Under the pieces are notes generated by a model. The model saw nothing but the letters and a program-made list of their open reading frames with translations. It made no database searches and had not been told where the DNA came from. This document shows, piece after piece, positions 12,101-23,473 of a DNA stretch of 64,000 bases. The stretch lies in contig NJFT01000070.1 in the NCBI GenBank assembly GCA_002221725.1, positions 114,367-178,366 on the forward strand, read 5' to 3'. The DNA is from Scedosporium boydii (lineage: Eukaryota; Ascomycota; Sordariomycetes; Microascales; Microascaceae). The position numbers and the translations under genes were made by a program. How positions within the stretch are numbered: position 1 is the stretch's first letter; each line of letters starts with the position of its first letter.

Positions 12101-13630
12101 CGTGAACGGTCATGAGGACGACTGTGAGTGTAGCGATGAGGAAACGTCGGTGCCGGAGGAGGATGTGTTGAATGGGAATGTTCTCATGGTAGATCAGTTG
12201 TGGATGTGGGTTATCGGTCCAAGTACGTCAAGGCTTTTCTTTTGGGTTTCTATTCTCCCGTTTTTTTGGAAGAGCGTTTTAAGCTGATGGCGATTTTCTC
12301 ACAGACACTCTCTTGACCTTCTTCTCGAGACGCGAGAGTGATCCAACCGAGGGTCCGCTCTACCAACAGGCAGATCTCCGTGATAGCATCTTTAACGATG
12401 TCAACTCCGACGTCACACGGCAATGCGAATCAGCACTCGACATGGCTGCTCTCATTGCGCTCCACGCCGTGACTGTTCTTCTCGATCGGGCCTCGCATCC
12501 AGATCTCGAAGTATTCCGCATCTTCGAAGAAGCCATAAGTATCTTGGTGAGACACTCCTCCCCTTCACCAAAAGAGGAGAAAAAAAGAGGGTTCAAGAGC
12601 TAACTCTAACCCTCTGCTCTAGACCGAAAAAATGACCTCCTCCCTCAAAGACTTCCGCACCCAAGGCCTCCGCGACATATCCCACGCCACCGACCCCGAC
12701 ACCGATCCCAAGCCCCTCTCCACCCGCGACCAAAGCGACCGCGTCCTCCACGAAAACCGCGACTCGACCTCCGCCCTCCTCGAGCTCCGCGACATCGAAG
12801 ACGAGCTCTCCACCCTCCACTCCCTCTTCGACAAGCAAGAAAAAATGATCGGCATCATGCGCAACGTCTACCTCCGCGCCGACGCCTCCCCGACGGGCAT
12901 CTCCTTCCTCACAGAGGCGCTGGGCCGATTGGCGGAGTATAAGCAGCGCACGGGCGAGATGATCAAGCGCGTGAGGAGCACGCGTGACGACTACGATAAG
13001 CTGCTGCAGATGGTCCAGCGTCAGGCGCAGGTTGATGAGGTGCGGCTGCAGAGGTTGCAAGCTGACGTAGCTAGTGCGCAGAGCCGGAGCGTCATGATCT
13101 TTACCGTGTTCACCGTCATCTTCCTGCCGCTTAGCTTCTTCACCTCGCTGTTCGGCATGAACACCCAGGAATGGGGCGGCGAAAATTTCCCCTCCCTGCG
13201 CACCATCTGCGTCGTCGCCATACCGTCCTCAGCATTCCTCATCGGCATCGCCCTCATCACGGCCTGGAGTACCCGCGTGCGCCGCTTCTTCGTCTTCCTC
13301 GCGACATGCTGCTCTGTAGCGCAGTCGGCCGTGGCGGAGGCTATGGACGCGAGCGTGCTTTTGGCGCCGTTTAGGAGGTGGGAGGATGCGAGGCGCAAGG
13401 CTATGCGCGAGGAGGCGGCGCGCAGGAAGAAGAAGGCGGCGGCTGTTTCGAAGAGGAGGAGGTTTGCCAAGGAGATGAGTGCGGATTCGCAGGACTTTTG
13501 GGAGAGGCATCGGTTGGAGAGGGAGCATGCTTATCGGATTCCTGTGGCGAATCGGAAGAGTGTTACGAGGGAGAGGGCGTTGGCGAGGGCCAAGGCGGAG
13601 AAGAAGGGTGTGGTCGGTGCGAGAGGATGA
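9182..13630 (+). CDS. Alpha/beta-hydrolase (DUF676-like esterase) fused to CorA-type membrane domain
   Basis: Eight exons join in frame: 9182..9420, 9513..9849, 9911..10052, 10125..11347, 11412..11565, 11638..12222, 12305..12546 and 12623..13630, giving 1309 aa. The N-terminal third is a serine-esterase fold: a VITVPCPGADPVETW strand, a nucleophile elbow CHSIGG with Ser207, and ATPHRGS at 240-246, as in DUF676/PGAP1-type hydrolases. A long linker follows. The C-terminal third is CorA-like: a helical stalk, TM1 at about 1132-1151 ending in the GMN signature (1152-1154), TM2 at about 1167-1188, then a basic tail. CorA GMN proteins are divalent-cation channels; hydrolase N-domains also occur on fungal NLRs. 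The exon 3 acceptor is ambiguous (9910 or 9916, both in frame). Localisation and substrate are unknown. Confidence 0.85.
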
Positions 13631-14050
13631 GGGAGGGTTTCTTGGTGTGTTCTGGAATAGGGTTCGTGGGTAGCTGGTTATGAACCGCGTTTATGGTTCG
13701 TTTTGACCTTTTTGTATATTAACCGTATAGCAAGTAGGCTAGCAATCTGCCTCTCAAGGCATCTATGCTACCAATGCCTGCTTAGGCATAATGCGTGAAA
13801 CTCGATGAGTTAGAAAGAAAATAGTAGCAAGACACCTGTGCCCCTGTATGCTAATGCTTGATGTATGACTTGACTCCTTGGATTTCCATGCCCTTGCCAC
13901 CCTTGAAGAAGACGCATTCATAAACTGTGCCCTAAAAACCGACCTGACCTAACCGAAAGAGAAAAAGAACAGGGAAAAAGAAAAGAAAAGAAGAGAGGAA
14001 AGAAAGCAAGAGAGAAGAAAGGGTGGGTGTAACTGCTCTGCGAAACCTCC
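13631..14050. other. Convergent 3' spacer with purine-rich run
   Basis: This is the 3' region between the esterase-CorA gene and TAF11. A purine-rich tract at about 13955-14025 (repeats of gaaaagaaaag) would be pyrimidine-rich on the TAF11 strand. No gene is seen. Confidence 0.5.
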
Positions 14051-15130
14051 CTACCTAAACACCCTCTTCGAATTCCTCGACGAAAACCGATCTACACCAC
14101 TATTCTGCTGATGATGCCACAAGCCCGTCTGCCCCACCAAACCACCCTCACCCGCGGCCTTGTACCGTCTCACGGCCTCCTGAAGATGTTCAGGTCTCAG
14201 CGGCGCGCGCCAGTCGTCACCAGGTACGATGGGACTGACGGGGCTGGCGGGGGGGGGCTCGCCGTTCTCGCCGTTCTCGTCGTTGGAGGGGGGAGGCGTC
14301 GGCAGCTCGGTCTTGGGTTGCGGTTCCGTGCCGGCCTGCATCCATTCTTCCTGGACGCGGCGGGCGAGCGTGATGATGTCGCCGATGTAGAGCTTAGCGA
14401 TGAGCTTCGTGGTGAGGACGGCGTTTTGGGGAACGGACTGAGACACGGCAGCGTTGATGATCTAAGGGATGGTTAGTAAAAAGAGAAGGAAACGGAAGCC
14501 TTTTTTTCTCCTTCAGCCAAGGCTCACCCTTCGGACTCCTGCTTCGGCAATACGCGTGCCTCTCCAAGCCTCGAAGCGTTTATACTGCTCCCGATCAAGC
14601 GACTGAGCAAGCAGTGCCCTCAACCGATTCTCCTCACGCCTCTGCTCCTCCGACGTAGTCGACTCCTGCAGCTTCATATCATTCGCATCATCATCCTCCT
14701 CTTCCTCCTTATCCTCGCCCGCCCCCGCGCCAGCCTTTCCGCCCACGAGACTCGGCGTCGCTTCCTTCGAAGACGCGGCATCGGCGGCCGTCGCGTCTTT
14801 CTTCTTCCTGCCTCGCTTCTTCTTGGGCGCTCCGCTCGGCGCGCCGCTGACCACGCTGCCACTTACTACGCTGACGGCGTCGACGGAAGGGGAGCGGCGC
14901 AGGGAGGCGGCCACATCGTCGTAGGATTCGGGGGGGAAACTGGTTTGGCGGAGCGCGGATGGTGTCGTGACGGCGGAGGTGATGGAGAGGTTGGAGGCTT
15001 TGCGGCGCTTGAGGGATGGGGGGTTCGTCATGTCGCTTGCTGAGCGCTTCTTGGCCATGCTTATGGAGGGGGTTTGATAGGGTGGCGAAGTTGCCGTGGG
15101 CGATTGGGTGTAGTTAGGAGGGGACGCCAT
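14051..15130 (-). CDS. TAF11: TFIID subunit TAF11
   Basis: Two exons, 15130..14528 and 14461..14051, join in phase 0 across a GTGAGC...TAG intron, giving 337 aa. The first ~150 residues are a basic, Ser/Pro-rich disordered region with nuclear-type signals (KKKRGRKKKD) and an acidic stretch. The conserved histone fold follows: REENRLRALLAQSLDREQYK, then RIIN, SVPQNAV, LIAKLYIGDIITLARRVQEE, and the C-terminal PLRPEHLQEAVRRYKAAGEG helix. TAF11 pairs with TAF13 and contacts TBP/TFIIA within TFIID. The intron falls inside the histone fold. The ATG at 15130 is the first in frame and is divergent from FOL2. Confidence 0.93.
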
Positions 15131-16260
15131 GGTGATTGAAGTTCGGATCGCAAATGGATGCGTGAGAGGAAGAGGGTTCTGGTGGTGATTAGGGTCGGCT
15201 GGGAGCTAATCGAGAAAAGGAATGCGACAAAAAATTCGAAAGGTTAGGGAGAAGAGCCCATCTGGGTAAAAAATGGGTTTGAAAAGTTTGACCTTTCCTC
15301 TGTCTGGAGGGTGTTGATGGAAGGCGCAGAGGAGAGCCTGATGAATCAACGAGGCTCTGAATAGCGTCAATGGGTTCGTGAGGTCGCGATGCCCCCAAGC
15401 CAGAATGCTGAAGTTTTAGTCACGTGATATATTGTGAATTGATTACATAGGATGGCAAATCCCAACAATGAACCAGAGTTGCGTGCCAAGAGCTAATGAT
15501 GGAGGAGGCAATCCGAGTGCTCAATCGAAGCAATATTACTGGATAAGCTCATAACATCCCCCGTTACCGGTACCCCAGAATACGGAGTACATGTCCCAAG
15601 TACCCTCGCACCCTTCAATTGTTGGTCCCGCTCTGAGACCCGCCGAAGGCGCAGGGTCGGTTCGCGCAACTGCTTCCTTTTGACGTCAACTGCAGCCACT
15701 AGAAAAAGACGGAAAAAGTTCCCAGGACCAAGTTCAGATACATCCGATAAAAGCCGGAATGTTCCTGCGACCACCGCATCTCTATGACGAGCCTAGCAAT
15801 CAATACCGCCCCAGCCGGTCCAGAGCGCTAGAAGCCGTTCTTCGGCGGGTCGCCGGCGGAAGTCGTCCATAAGAAAAGTAAGAGAAAAAAAAAAATTATT
15901 CACACTAAAATAGAACCTAGCTAGATTTCCCCAGGGACCTGGGTCTGCTCCATAGATCTTTTCTTCCTCCAAAAACAAAAAATAAATCCCTCCTCCATAA
16001 GCGGACGTCGTTTCCCGCTCCCACCGCCTCTTTCGTCTCACCCTAGTTTTATTAGATGGTGATACAAGCCCCTCCACGACTGTGACTCCCAGCTCCGATA
16101 TAACCCCGCGGACCCTTTGGAATTTTTCCCCTTCACTCTCTACTCGTTCCTCTCCTTCCTCCCTCTCTCAACGACGGCATTGGGAAAACAGTGCCATCCG
16201 GTCTTTTTGGAAAAGTCGGGACGGAAATAAACCCATCCAGAAAAAAAAAAAGTTCGGTCC
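15131..16260. promoter_or_regulatory. Divergent intergenic region TAF11 / FOL2
   Basis: About 1.1 kb between two divergent starts must hold both promoters. The FOL2-proximal 250 bp is rich in C/T runs typical of ascomycete core promoters and leaders. The word TACGGAGTAC occurs at 15581-15590. No gene is seen. Confidence 0.5.
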
Positions 16261-17395
16261 ATGAAGACGAGACCCGTCCACCCAATCATGGCGCCTTCCG
16301 AGATCGCCGTAGAGCCCATGAGCGGCATCTCCACACCAAAAATCCCCAGCACCAGGACGTCGAGCGACGGCGACGAGTCGACGAGTAACAGCACCAATGG
16401 CGAGCGATCCAAGAGGCGGAGGAGGAACAGGAACCGCAGGAGATCGAGGAACCCGGTCGTCAATGGCACCACGACCACCACCGCCGCCGTCGCGGAGAAG
16501 ACGCAAAAGTCGTTGAAAAGGACGAATGGGACGACGCAGCATGAAGAGGAGGAGGAAGCTGCTGCTGTAGCAGCGGCTGCTAAGAGGCCGAGGATAGAAG
16601 AAGACAAGTCCAAGTCTCTTGTTCTTGCTGGTTCGTCGATACCTTCCCCCAACCCCTTCTCTTTTTTTTCCACGAAAACTAACCAAATTGAAATGTGACA
16701 CAAGCCGGGAAGAAGACGACGCACGATCCCGCGACTGACGCTGAGCGGCTCGAAAAGATGTGCGGTGCCGTCCGCACCATCCTGGAGTGTATCGGCGAAG
16801 ACGCCAACCGCCCCGGCCTGCTGGACTCGCCGGCGCGGTACGCCAAGGCGCTGCTGTTCCTGACGAAGGGATATCAGCAGACGCCGCGGGAGATCATCAA
16901 CAACGCCATCTGGGAGGACGAGGGGCATAATCACCACGGCATGGTCATCGTTAGGGATATTGAGATTTTCAGTCTTTGCGAGCATCACCTCGTCCCCTTT
17001 AACGGAAAGGTATAGCAGGGCCCTAGTTCTTCCAAGTTTTTCTCTTTCCCCCATCTGTTCAAAGCTAACAGGTCTTAAATTAGATGCACATCGGCTACAT
17101 CCCCAACACCCGCGTCCTCGGCCTCTCCAAACTCGCCCGCATCGCCGAAGTCTACGCCCGTCGCCTCCAGATCCAGGAACGCCTCACCAAGGAGGTCGCC
17201 AACGCCATCATGGACGTCCTCAAGCCGCAGGGCGTCGCCGTCGTCATGGAGGCCAAGCACTTTTGCATGGTCATGCGCGGCGTCGAGAAGACGTGCGCGA
17301 GCACCGTGACGAGCTCCGTTCTTGGGTGCTTCGAGAGGAGTTCCAAGACCAGGAATGAGTTCTTGAGTCTCCTTCGGTTGGACAGGCAGATATAG
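16261..17395 (+). CDS. FOL2: GTP cyclohydrolase I
   Basis: Three exons, 16261..16630, 16705..17009 and 17084..17395, join in phases 1 and 0, giving 328 aa. The first ~120 residues are a fungal-type disordered extension (Ser/Thr/Arg-rich, poly-Ala/Glu). The catalytic domain begins near [20 protein letters not shown]. Zinc ligands are visible: C215 and a His in [10 protein letters not shown], and C286 in [27 protein letters not shown] and [14 protein letters not shown] are also hallmarks. It converts GTP to dihydroneopterin triphosphate, the first step of folate and tetrahydrobiopterin synthesis. An in-frame ATG at 16288 is a possible alternative start. The first donor (GTTCGT) is weak but the phase leaves no better choice. 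Confidence 0.95.
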
Positions 17396-18174
17396 AAAAA
17401 CAGAAGGAAAGAAATCTGAGGATTTCCCGGTCTTCTTTCTTCTCCAACCTCCGCCCTGGGGTTGGAAAGTTCTTGCTTTACGATGATAATAAACTTCGGG
17501 GGAAAATATTTTGGGAATGCCCTTTCTTTTATGTTGACGACGCGAAAACCGAACCTCTTTAACTCCCATCTTCAACATGCTTGGGGTTAGAATCAAGACT
17601 CATATAAACAAATACATTCAAGGAGGAAAGAGGAGTGAGAGAGCCTCCAAGGAGAAACAGAACATGTCGGGCTTTATGTTTTTCTTCTTCTTCTTCTATT
17701 CACGAAACTGGCTAGAGATGGTTTTATTTCTCATATGGGAGTTTTTTTTTTCTTTTTGTTATCCGCAGGGTATGATAGAGGTTTGGTTTTAGATTTACAT
17801 GGTTGACTGGAGCTCAACGCTCCCACTTCATTTCACGATTCTTCATTTTGGGAGGGGAATAAATTTGGGAATTACTGATTGGCATTGATTTTTACCTGAT
17901 TTCGTTTGTAGTCGTGATGACAATAGAGTCATGGCCAAGACTTTATATTCGAGTCAGTCCGGCCTGGATGCAGATGCCGTCCATAATGATTTAATCCGTC
18001 TCCCGCCATGTCCATTTCCCAGCGGGAGATTCCAGATGAAAAAGATGCAAAATACTAAAGCAGAATCAGTCTCAGCAAAGGCCGAGCGATCTGAAATGAA
18101 TAGAAAGGAAAAAAAACGCCCTGATGCAGCTCCTAATCATAAAACAGTCCTTTAACCCGCCCCCCTCCTCCTCT
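17396..18174. other. Convergent 3' spacer
   Basis: This is the 3' region shared by FOL2 (plus) and the GH76 gene (minus). T-rich runs occur near 17680-17750. I see no further gene. Confidence 0.5.
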
Positions 18175-19665
18175 TCAGTCGAGAATCATAAATACCGTTC
18201 CAATCACCACACCCAGACAAAACGCAATCGTCACAAACGCCGCCGCAACCCTATCCTTCGTCTCGATCGGCGCAAAGTCGTATTTATTCTTCTTCGTCGT
18301 CCCCTCGCTCTCATCGGCACGGGAGGTACCGCCCGAGTCCAACGTGACGGGCGCAGCCGAGGCGCCGCCCTGCGTGTACATGACGGCAGCCAGGGCGTTC
18401 ATCTGCTCACCGACGCCAGCGAACCCGTCAAATGTCCTCTTCGACCAGTCCTGCCCGCACGCGGTACCCGGGTGACCCCTGAAATCCACACCGGGGGAGC
18501 CGAAGCCGTCGCACGAGAGCGCGGCGGCCTCACCCGAGGCCTGGAGGAGGGGGCGGATGATATCGGCCGTGTGGGACGCGAGGTGAGCTGTCGAAGCCAT
18601 CCAGCGGAGAAGGTATCCCTTGAAAGAGCGCTGGTCGATGTTGCAGACCTGGAAGGGCTCGCAGGCCTGCTCGAAGATGATGCTATTGTTGAAGAAGACC
18701 TCAACGGTAGTAGCGAGCAGGCCGTCGAGGCGCGCCTTCCACACTTCGCTTCCCGTGATGTTGTACATGACGGCGGCGCCGTGGAGGTGGATCCCCGCGT
18801 TGTAGCTCCATAGGAACTCGGTCTTCTGCGCGCACTGGTCCTCAACGTGGGCGCCGTCCTCGACAGTAAACTGCGGCGTGATGAAGCCCACCTCAGTCTC
18901 CCAATCGTACACCTTCTCGGCCCACTCGGCGTAGGTCTGGTTGCCCGTGTACCGGGCCAGGCGGGCGGCGATGTTGAAGAAGCAGCCGTTGGAGATGGCG
19001 TTCTTGTAGTTGAAGCCCGGGTTGATGGCGAAGATTTGCCACCGGAGGCCGCCGTTGCAGTCCTCGGGCTCCCATCGAGACACGTACAGGTCGAAGGTGG
19101 CCTGGGCGAGGGCAAGGTACTGGGGCTGGTCGGCGGGCGGGTTTGGGAAGTTGTTCTCGGCGGCTTGCATGACTGACATGGCCCAGAAACCTTGGTCGTC
19201 GTTGCCTTCGGTGCTAGTTTGGTTCTTGGGCATGAGGTCGCGTAGGTCACCGGATTGGTGGACTATCGCTTGTATCGTTAGGTTGTTGTAGGTGTCGTCA
19301 CCGGTGATGTGCCAGTAGTCTACCAAGTGTCCGAACATGGCACCGGCCTCCCACCCTGTTTAGTGTTAGACTGGTGATTTAAAGAGTGGGAAAGATGACT
19401 TAGAGTCTTACAAAAGTACGGATCGGGGAGGTTTCCTGGGACATCTCCTGTGTTATTTCCCGTATAGTACTTCATGAGACCAAAGGCGATTGTCGACGCA
19501 GCCTCAAACACATCGGCTAAGAACAGGTGCGTTAGTTTGGACTCCGAAAATCAACCCTCCATCTCGGGACCACATACTCTGATCCGCAAAGTTCACCTCC
19601 AGAGCAGCAGCGGTCTGTAGAAGCGCGCCGGCAGCAAGGCCAGCAAGGCGTAATAACCTCACCAT
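18175..19665 (-). CDS. GH76 endo-alpha-1,6-mannosidase, DFG5/DCW1-like cell-wall protein
   Basis: Three exons, 19665..19578, 19516..19412 and 19355..18175, join in phase 1 at both junctions, giving 457 aa. A signal peptide ([20 protein letters not shown]) is followed by mature [19 protein letters not shown]76 hallmarks are [20 protein letters not shown], the catalytic Asp pair in [16 protein letters not shown], and NGGLRWQI. Several N-glycosylation sequons (NNT, NLT, NQT, NIT) are present. The C-terminus has a ~20-residue hydrophobic segment ([20 protein letters not shown]) that fits a GPI-attachment signal or membrane anchor. The family links GPI-anchored glycoproteins to wall polysaccharide and is needed for hyphal wall assembly. 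The gene is convergent with FOL2. Confidence 0.93.
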
Positions 19666-22161
19666 TATGGTTGTGTGTGATGTGTGTGTGGAGAGATATA
19701 TGCAGAGGAATGCGTCAATGAAGACCTCGAGACTGCCTTCGAAAACCGAAACCAAGACGGTAATCCGTATGTAAACATCCAATATTAGACACAGTAGCTG
19801 GTTTCCTTTCGAATCGTGGATTGGAGATCGGAGACTTGACAGCAAAGTCCTGGTCAAAAACGAGACTTTGCGTAGAATGTGGAATTTGGTCCTTGGTGTA
19901 AGTGAATCCCAGCACAGCAAATCCAACCCAGAAAAGCAAAGGATCCCAAAGCACAAAAAGACAACAGAGAATCTCGGCCTGGAGAGAATCGAATTCGCTT
20001 GTGACTGAAGGAGAACTGAAAGACTGAAGGAGAAAATAAGAACAGTCGTCCAAGCGAACCGCACGAAAAGAAAGAATGATGCACAACCAGGGCCGAAGAA
20101 TCGAAGAAGAGAATGAAATGAGTCCCCAGGACTCGAACGAATGGAACTGCTTTACCAGGAAAGCATCACAGAAGAAGGGGAAGAAGGGAAGAAAAGAAAG
20201 GAAATAAGAGTAAGGACAGAAGAAGCCTTAGTCCAAGACCTGCCTGTACAAGAAAGAAAAAGGTAAAATGAAGAATGAAAGAAAGAGGTTGAAAAAGTGT
20301 GGAGAGAAGAAAAAGGTAAGCTAAAGCTCCTCCATGGCGTCCGTCCGCAGTCCGTACGTCCCGAATCGGGACATATCCCAAGATCCGCCTGTAAGTCAAA
20401 GAGAGCGACGTACGTATGCCGCAGACGCAACCGCCCAATCCCAGAAAAACAAAAGGGGGAAGAGCCTATAGGAGCGACATGTTAAGCTCATCCCGATCTC
20501 CCTCTGAGCCAAAATAAGCCTCCTCCTGGCACTGGACACATAGGCTCAGCTTAAAACTTGGCAATAGGCGGTGCAGAAAGGGCTACTCGCGTCCCTGGTT
20601 TCAAGCCCGACAATGGAGGCGAATGAAAGGGCCGGGTGTTTCTTTTGCGGGCTCCGGGTTGCATCTTTGGCGGGCTCGGGGGCTGTGTTGGGTGCATTCG
20701 CCAAGGTTGGTGGTTGAGGGCCTGAAACGGTTCGAGTTTCTAACCTTGTTGCCGGCCAGGGGGGACCCCACAGATGGCTAAAGAGGTTTTAAACTTAGAC
20801 ATGCAGATTTTCTTTGCCTTCCTGAGAATGGTGTACGTCAAGTGTTTAAGAAATTGGACGAAGTCAATTCGACGTCCAATGGTGATGTTCGAGATTGTTG
20901 TATGAGAATTCCAAGTTGAGTCCCTCCTTCCTGACTTTGCGGCAGATGAGCCAGGGAAGTCGCGAAGTCGACAGGATGTCATTGAGGAAGGAACGCTGCA
21001 ACAAGGTACAAAGCTTTGTACTTCGTCTTGATCAATGCTAAAAGTAGAAAGAGACATGGAGCCGGGGTGGCACTGACAGCTTCAATGCTCGAGAGCCGCA
21101 CCGAAGCAGCCACTGCACGACGAAGTGCAACATGGCCGACCAGCAACACAACGTCAATGGACGAAGTCCCGAGTATATTTCAACTCCATCCGATGCCAGC
21201 TTGATGCCACCCCCTGAAAGCATTCGTTGCATATAGCAAACAAAATACGAAGCCGCTCTCCCATGGCCTGGTTGATACAAACATTAATCAACCTTCCAGT
21301 CAATCTCATTTTCTCATCTTCACTGGGCACGATCTACACGCTCGCAGATCTCTAATCCTTCCCCTCCCTCAGTAACCAGGCTGCAACCACCGATCCGTTT
21401 AAACCGCCCTTCCACTCCCACAAACCAGGATTCCCCTAGGATCTCCCCGGCAATCTCCTCTCTTGATCTGCATAACACGCCGCTCCTCTCATCTACGGAC
21501 GCACGTCAAAGCTTACTTTTTGGTTGTGTGATAGCTTCTAACCCTCAGACTTAGGCCGTCGGAAACGTTTATTTCCTCTCAGAGCAACATCTCCTTCGCG
21601 CTACCTTGGTAGATAACCAAACCCGATCCCATAGACTCCTGGAGTCATACATTCATCAATGCTACTGTGCCTCATCATTACCCAACTCCGTTCCCAATGA
21701 TGCTTTACCCTCCATTAAAATGCAAAGCCAATGCTGGACTGCGAAACACCAGAAAACACCACCGCGACAACAAAACAAGAATTCGAGTACGAAGCACGTA
21801 AAAAAGGGAAGGGGAGGGGAAAAAATGTCTCTATAACCTCCCAAAAGAAGCGCCGACCTTCCTTTCTCCATGAAAGAACAACCGCCACCCATTCATCACA
21901 CTTCTAGTTCAAAAACAAGCCCCTCAAACGACGAATAAACATTGATGCCCCTTCAAAGTTTCGCCAGTAAAATGTAGAAGAAACCCATCATTATTACCAT
22001 ATAGCATGTGCACAGCAGAGAAGAGGGATAAAAGAAGAAAAGAGCATTAAATACCCCGGAATGCCAGCAGTCAGAGAAACGAAACGAAGGGGAAAATAGA
22101 AACAAAGGGAAAGGGCGACGAAGAGGCGTATGAATCGCATGTGTGTTTGTCCTTCTTTCCC
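19666..22161. other. 2.5-kb intergenic region
   Basis: The left part is the GH76 promoter and leader; the right part is the 3' region of the 5-phosphatase gene. I found no frame with coding character; the longest (20740-21057 and 19504-20064, minus) look like chance frames. GTACTTCGTC occurs at 21018-21027. No tRNA cloverleaf was recognised. Confidence 0.45.
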
Positions 22162-22299
22162 TTACTCGCGATGTCGGCTCGGGCTACGATGGAGTTTCCT
22201 CTCCGTCTTCTCCTTGATGAGCGCTCGGCTTGTACCCTCATCATACCCGATCACCCAAGTTAGATAGAAGAACCTGTCGGATCCATCTGTTAGTAAACC

Positions 22300-22331
<32 letters not shown>

Positions 22332-23441
22332 AACTTACTTCTCATCATGATACACCCTCCGCCGCACCTCCTCAAACCTCTGCAAACAATCCGCCCAAAC
22401 CTCCGCCCTCCTCACCCGATCCACCGCCTTGACAGTGTAAACCAACCTCGCCGAAACAGGCCTATGATCCGAAACCCTCACCTCGTGCCTCCTATAATCG
22501 ATCTGCCTGATCCTTCCGCCCCCGCGATGTAGCACCCGATCGCACCACGCAGGGGAGCGCCTCTTCTCGCTCGTGTCGTACGTATCCGTCCCGACGTCGT
22601 ACTTGTACGTGGGCGCGAACGCGATGGGCATCTCCTCGAAGGCGCGGAGGCGGAAGGCCGGGTTGCGGCGGCGGGCTACGAGGAGCTGGTCGCGCTCGAG
22701 GAGCTTGGAGAGGTTGTTGGCCTTGACGGCCATGACTACGGTGTCGCGCGACATCGTGTCGATGCGGTAGTTGAGGTCGCCGCTGAGGAGGCAGAGCTCG
22801 TGGTCGAGGATCATCGTGCCGTCGCCGCCGCCGACGAAGCTGTCGAGGCGGGTGGTGGGGTCGCGTTCGGCGGGGAGGATGGCCGAGTCGAGGATCGCTG
22901 CGACGTCTGTGTGGCGGGCGTTGGCTTGTGACTGACCTGCTGCCAAGTGGCAGTTTACGAAGCAGAGGGACGTGTCGTCGATCATGAAGCGGATTATTAC
23001 AGCGCCCTAGATTTGCCGTGTTAGCACCTGTCGTTGATCTTCTCGTCTCTCGCTGTTGAACACAGAGGGTTTCGTTTGTCCTTACCTTGTTTCCATGTAA
23101 ACCGCCCATTCCCCGCTTCACTTCGACATTCTTGAGGTTGCTTATCCTGTCTCGTACTGTTGACTTGATAAAAATGCATGTAAACAGGCCAACCATGTGT
23201 GCTGTCTGCAGTAAGTGGTAAAGCTCATCGGCAGGCATGTAGTCATCCAAGCTCTTGAGCAAGAAGTCACGCCAGTCTCGGTACTGGTGGCTCATACGTT
23301 CTTGCATGGATCCTTCCTTCTTGTCCTTCTTCTTTGGCTTCAGAAATCGTTCTAGTGTCAGGCAATGTTAGCTACACATGCACACACGTACAAAGTATCA
23401 ATAAAGAAGAAAGGAAAATGGAAAAAGGAGAAGAAAAAAAA

Positions 23442-23473
<32 letters not shown>

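Noticed and set aside
19504..20064. A 186-aa minus-strand frame containing the GH76 signal peptide
   Set aside because: Only the part from the ATG at 19665 matches a signal peptide plus GH76; the upstream residues are unlike protein and lie in the leader, and the frame runs through the first intron.
20101..20160. T-arm-like CTCGAAC string considered as a tRNA
   Set aside because: The flanking bases do not pair into a T-arm and no acceptor or anticodon arm can be formed.
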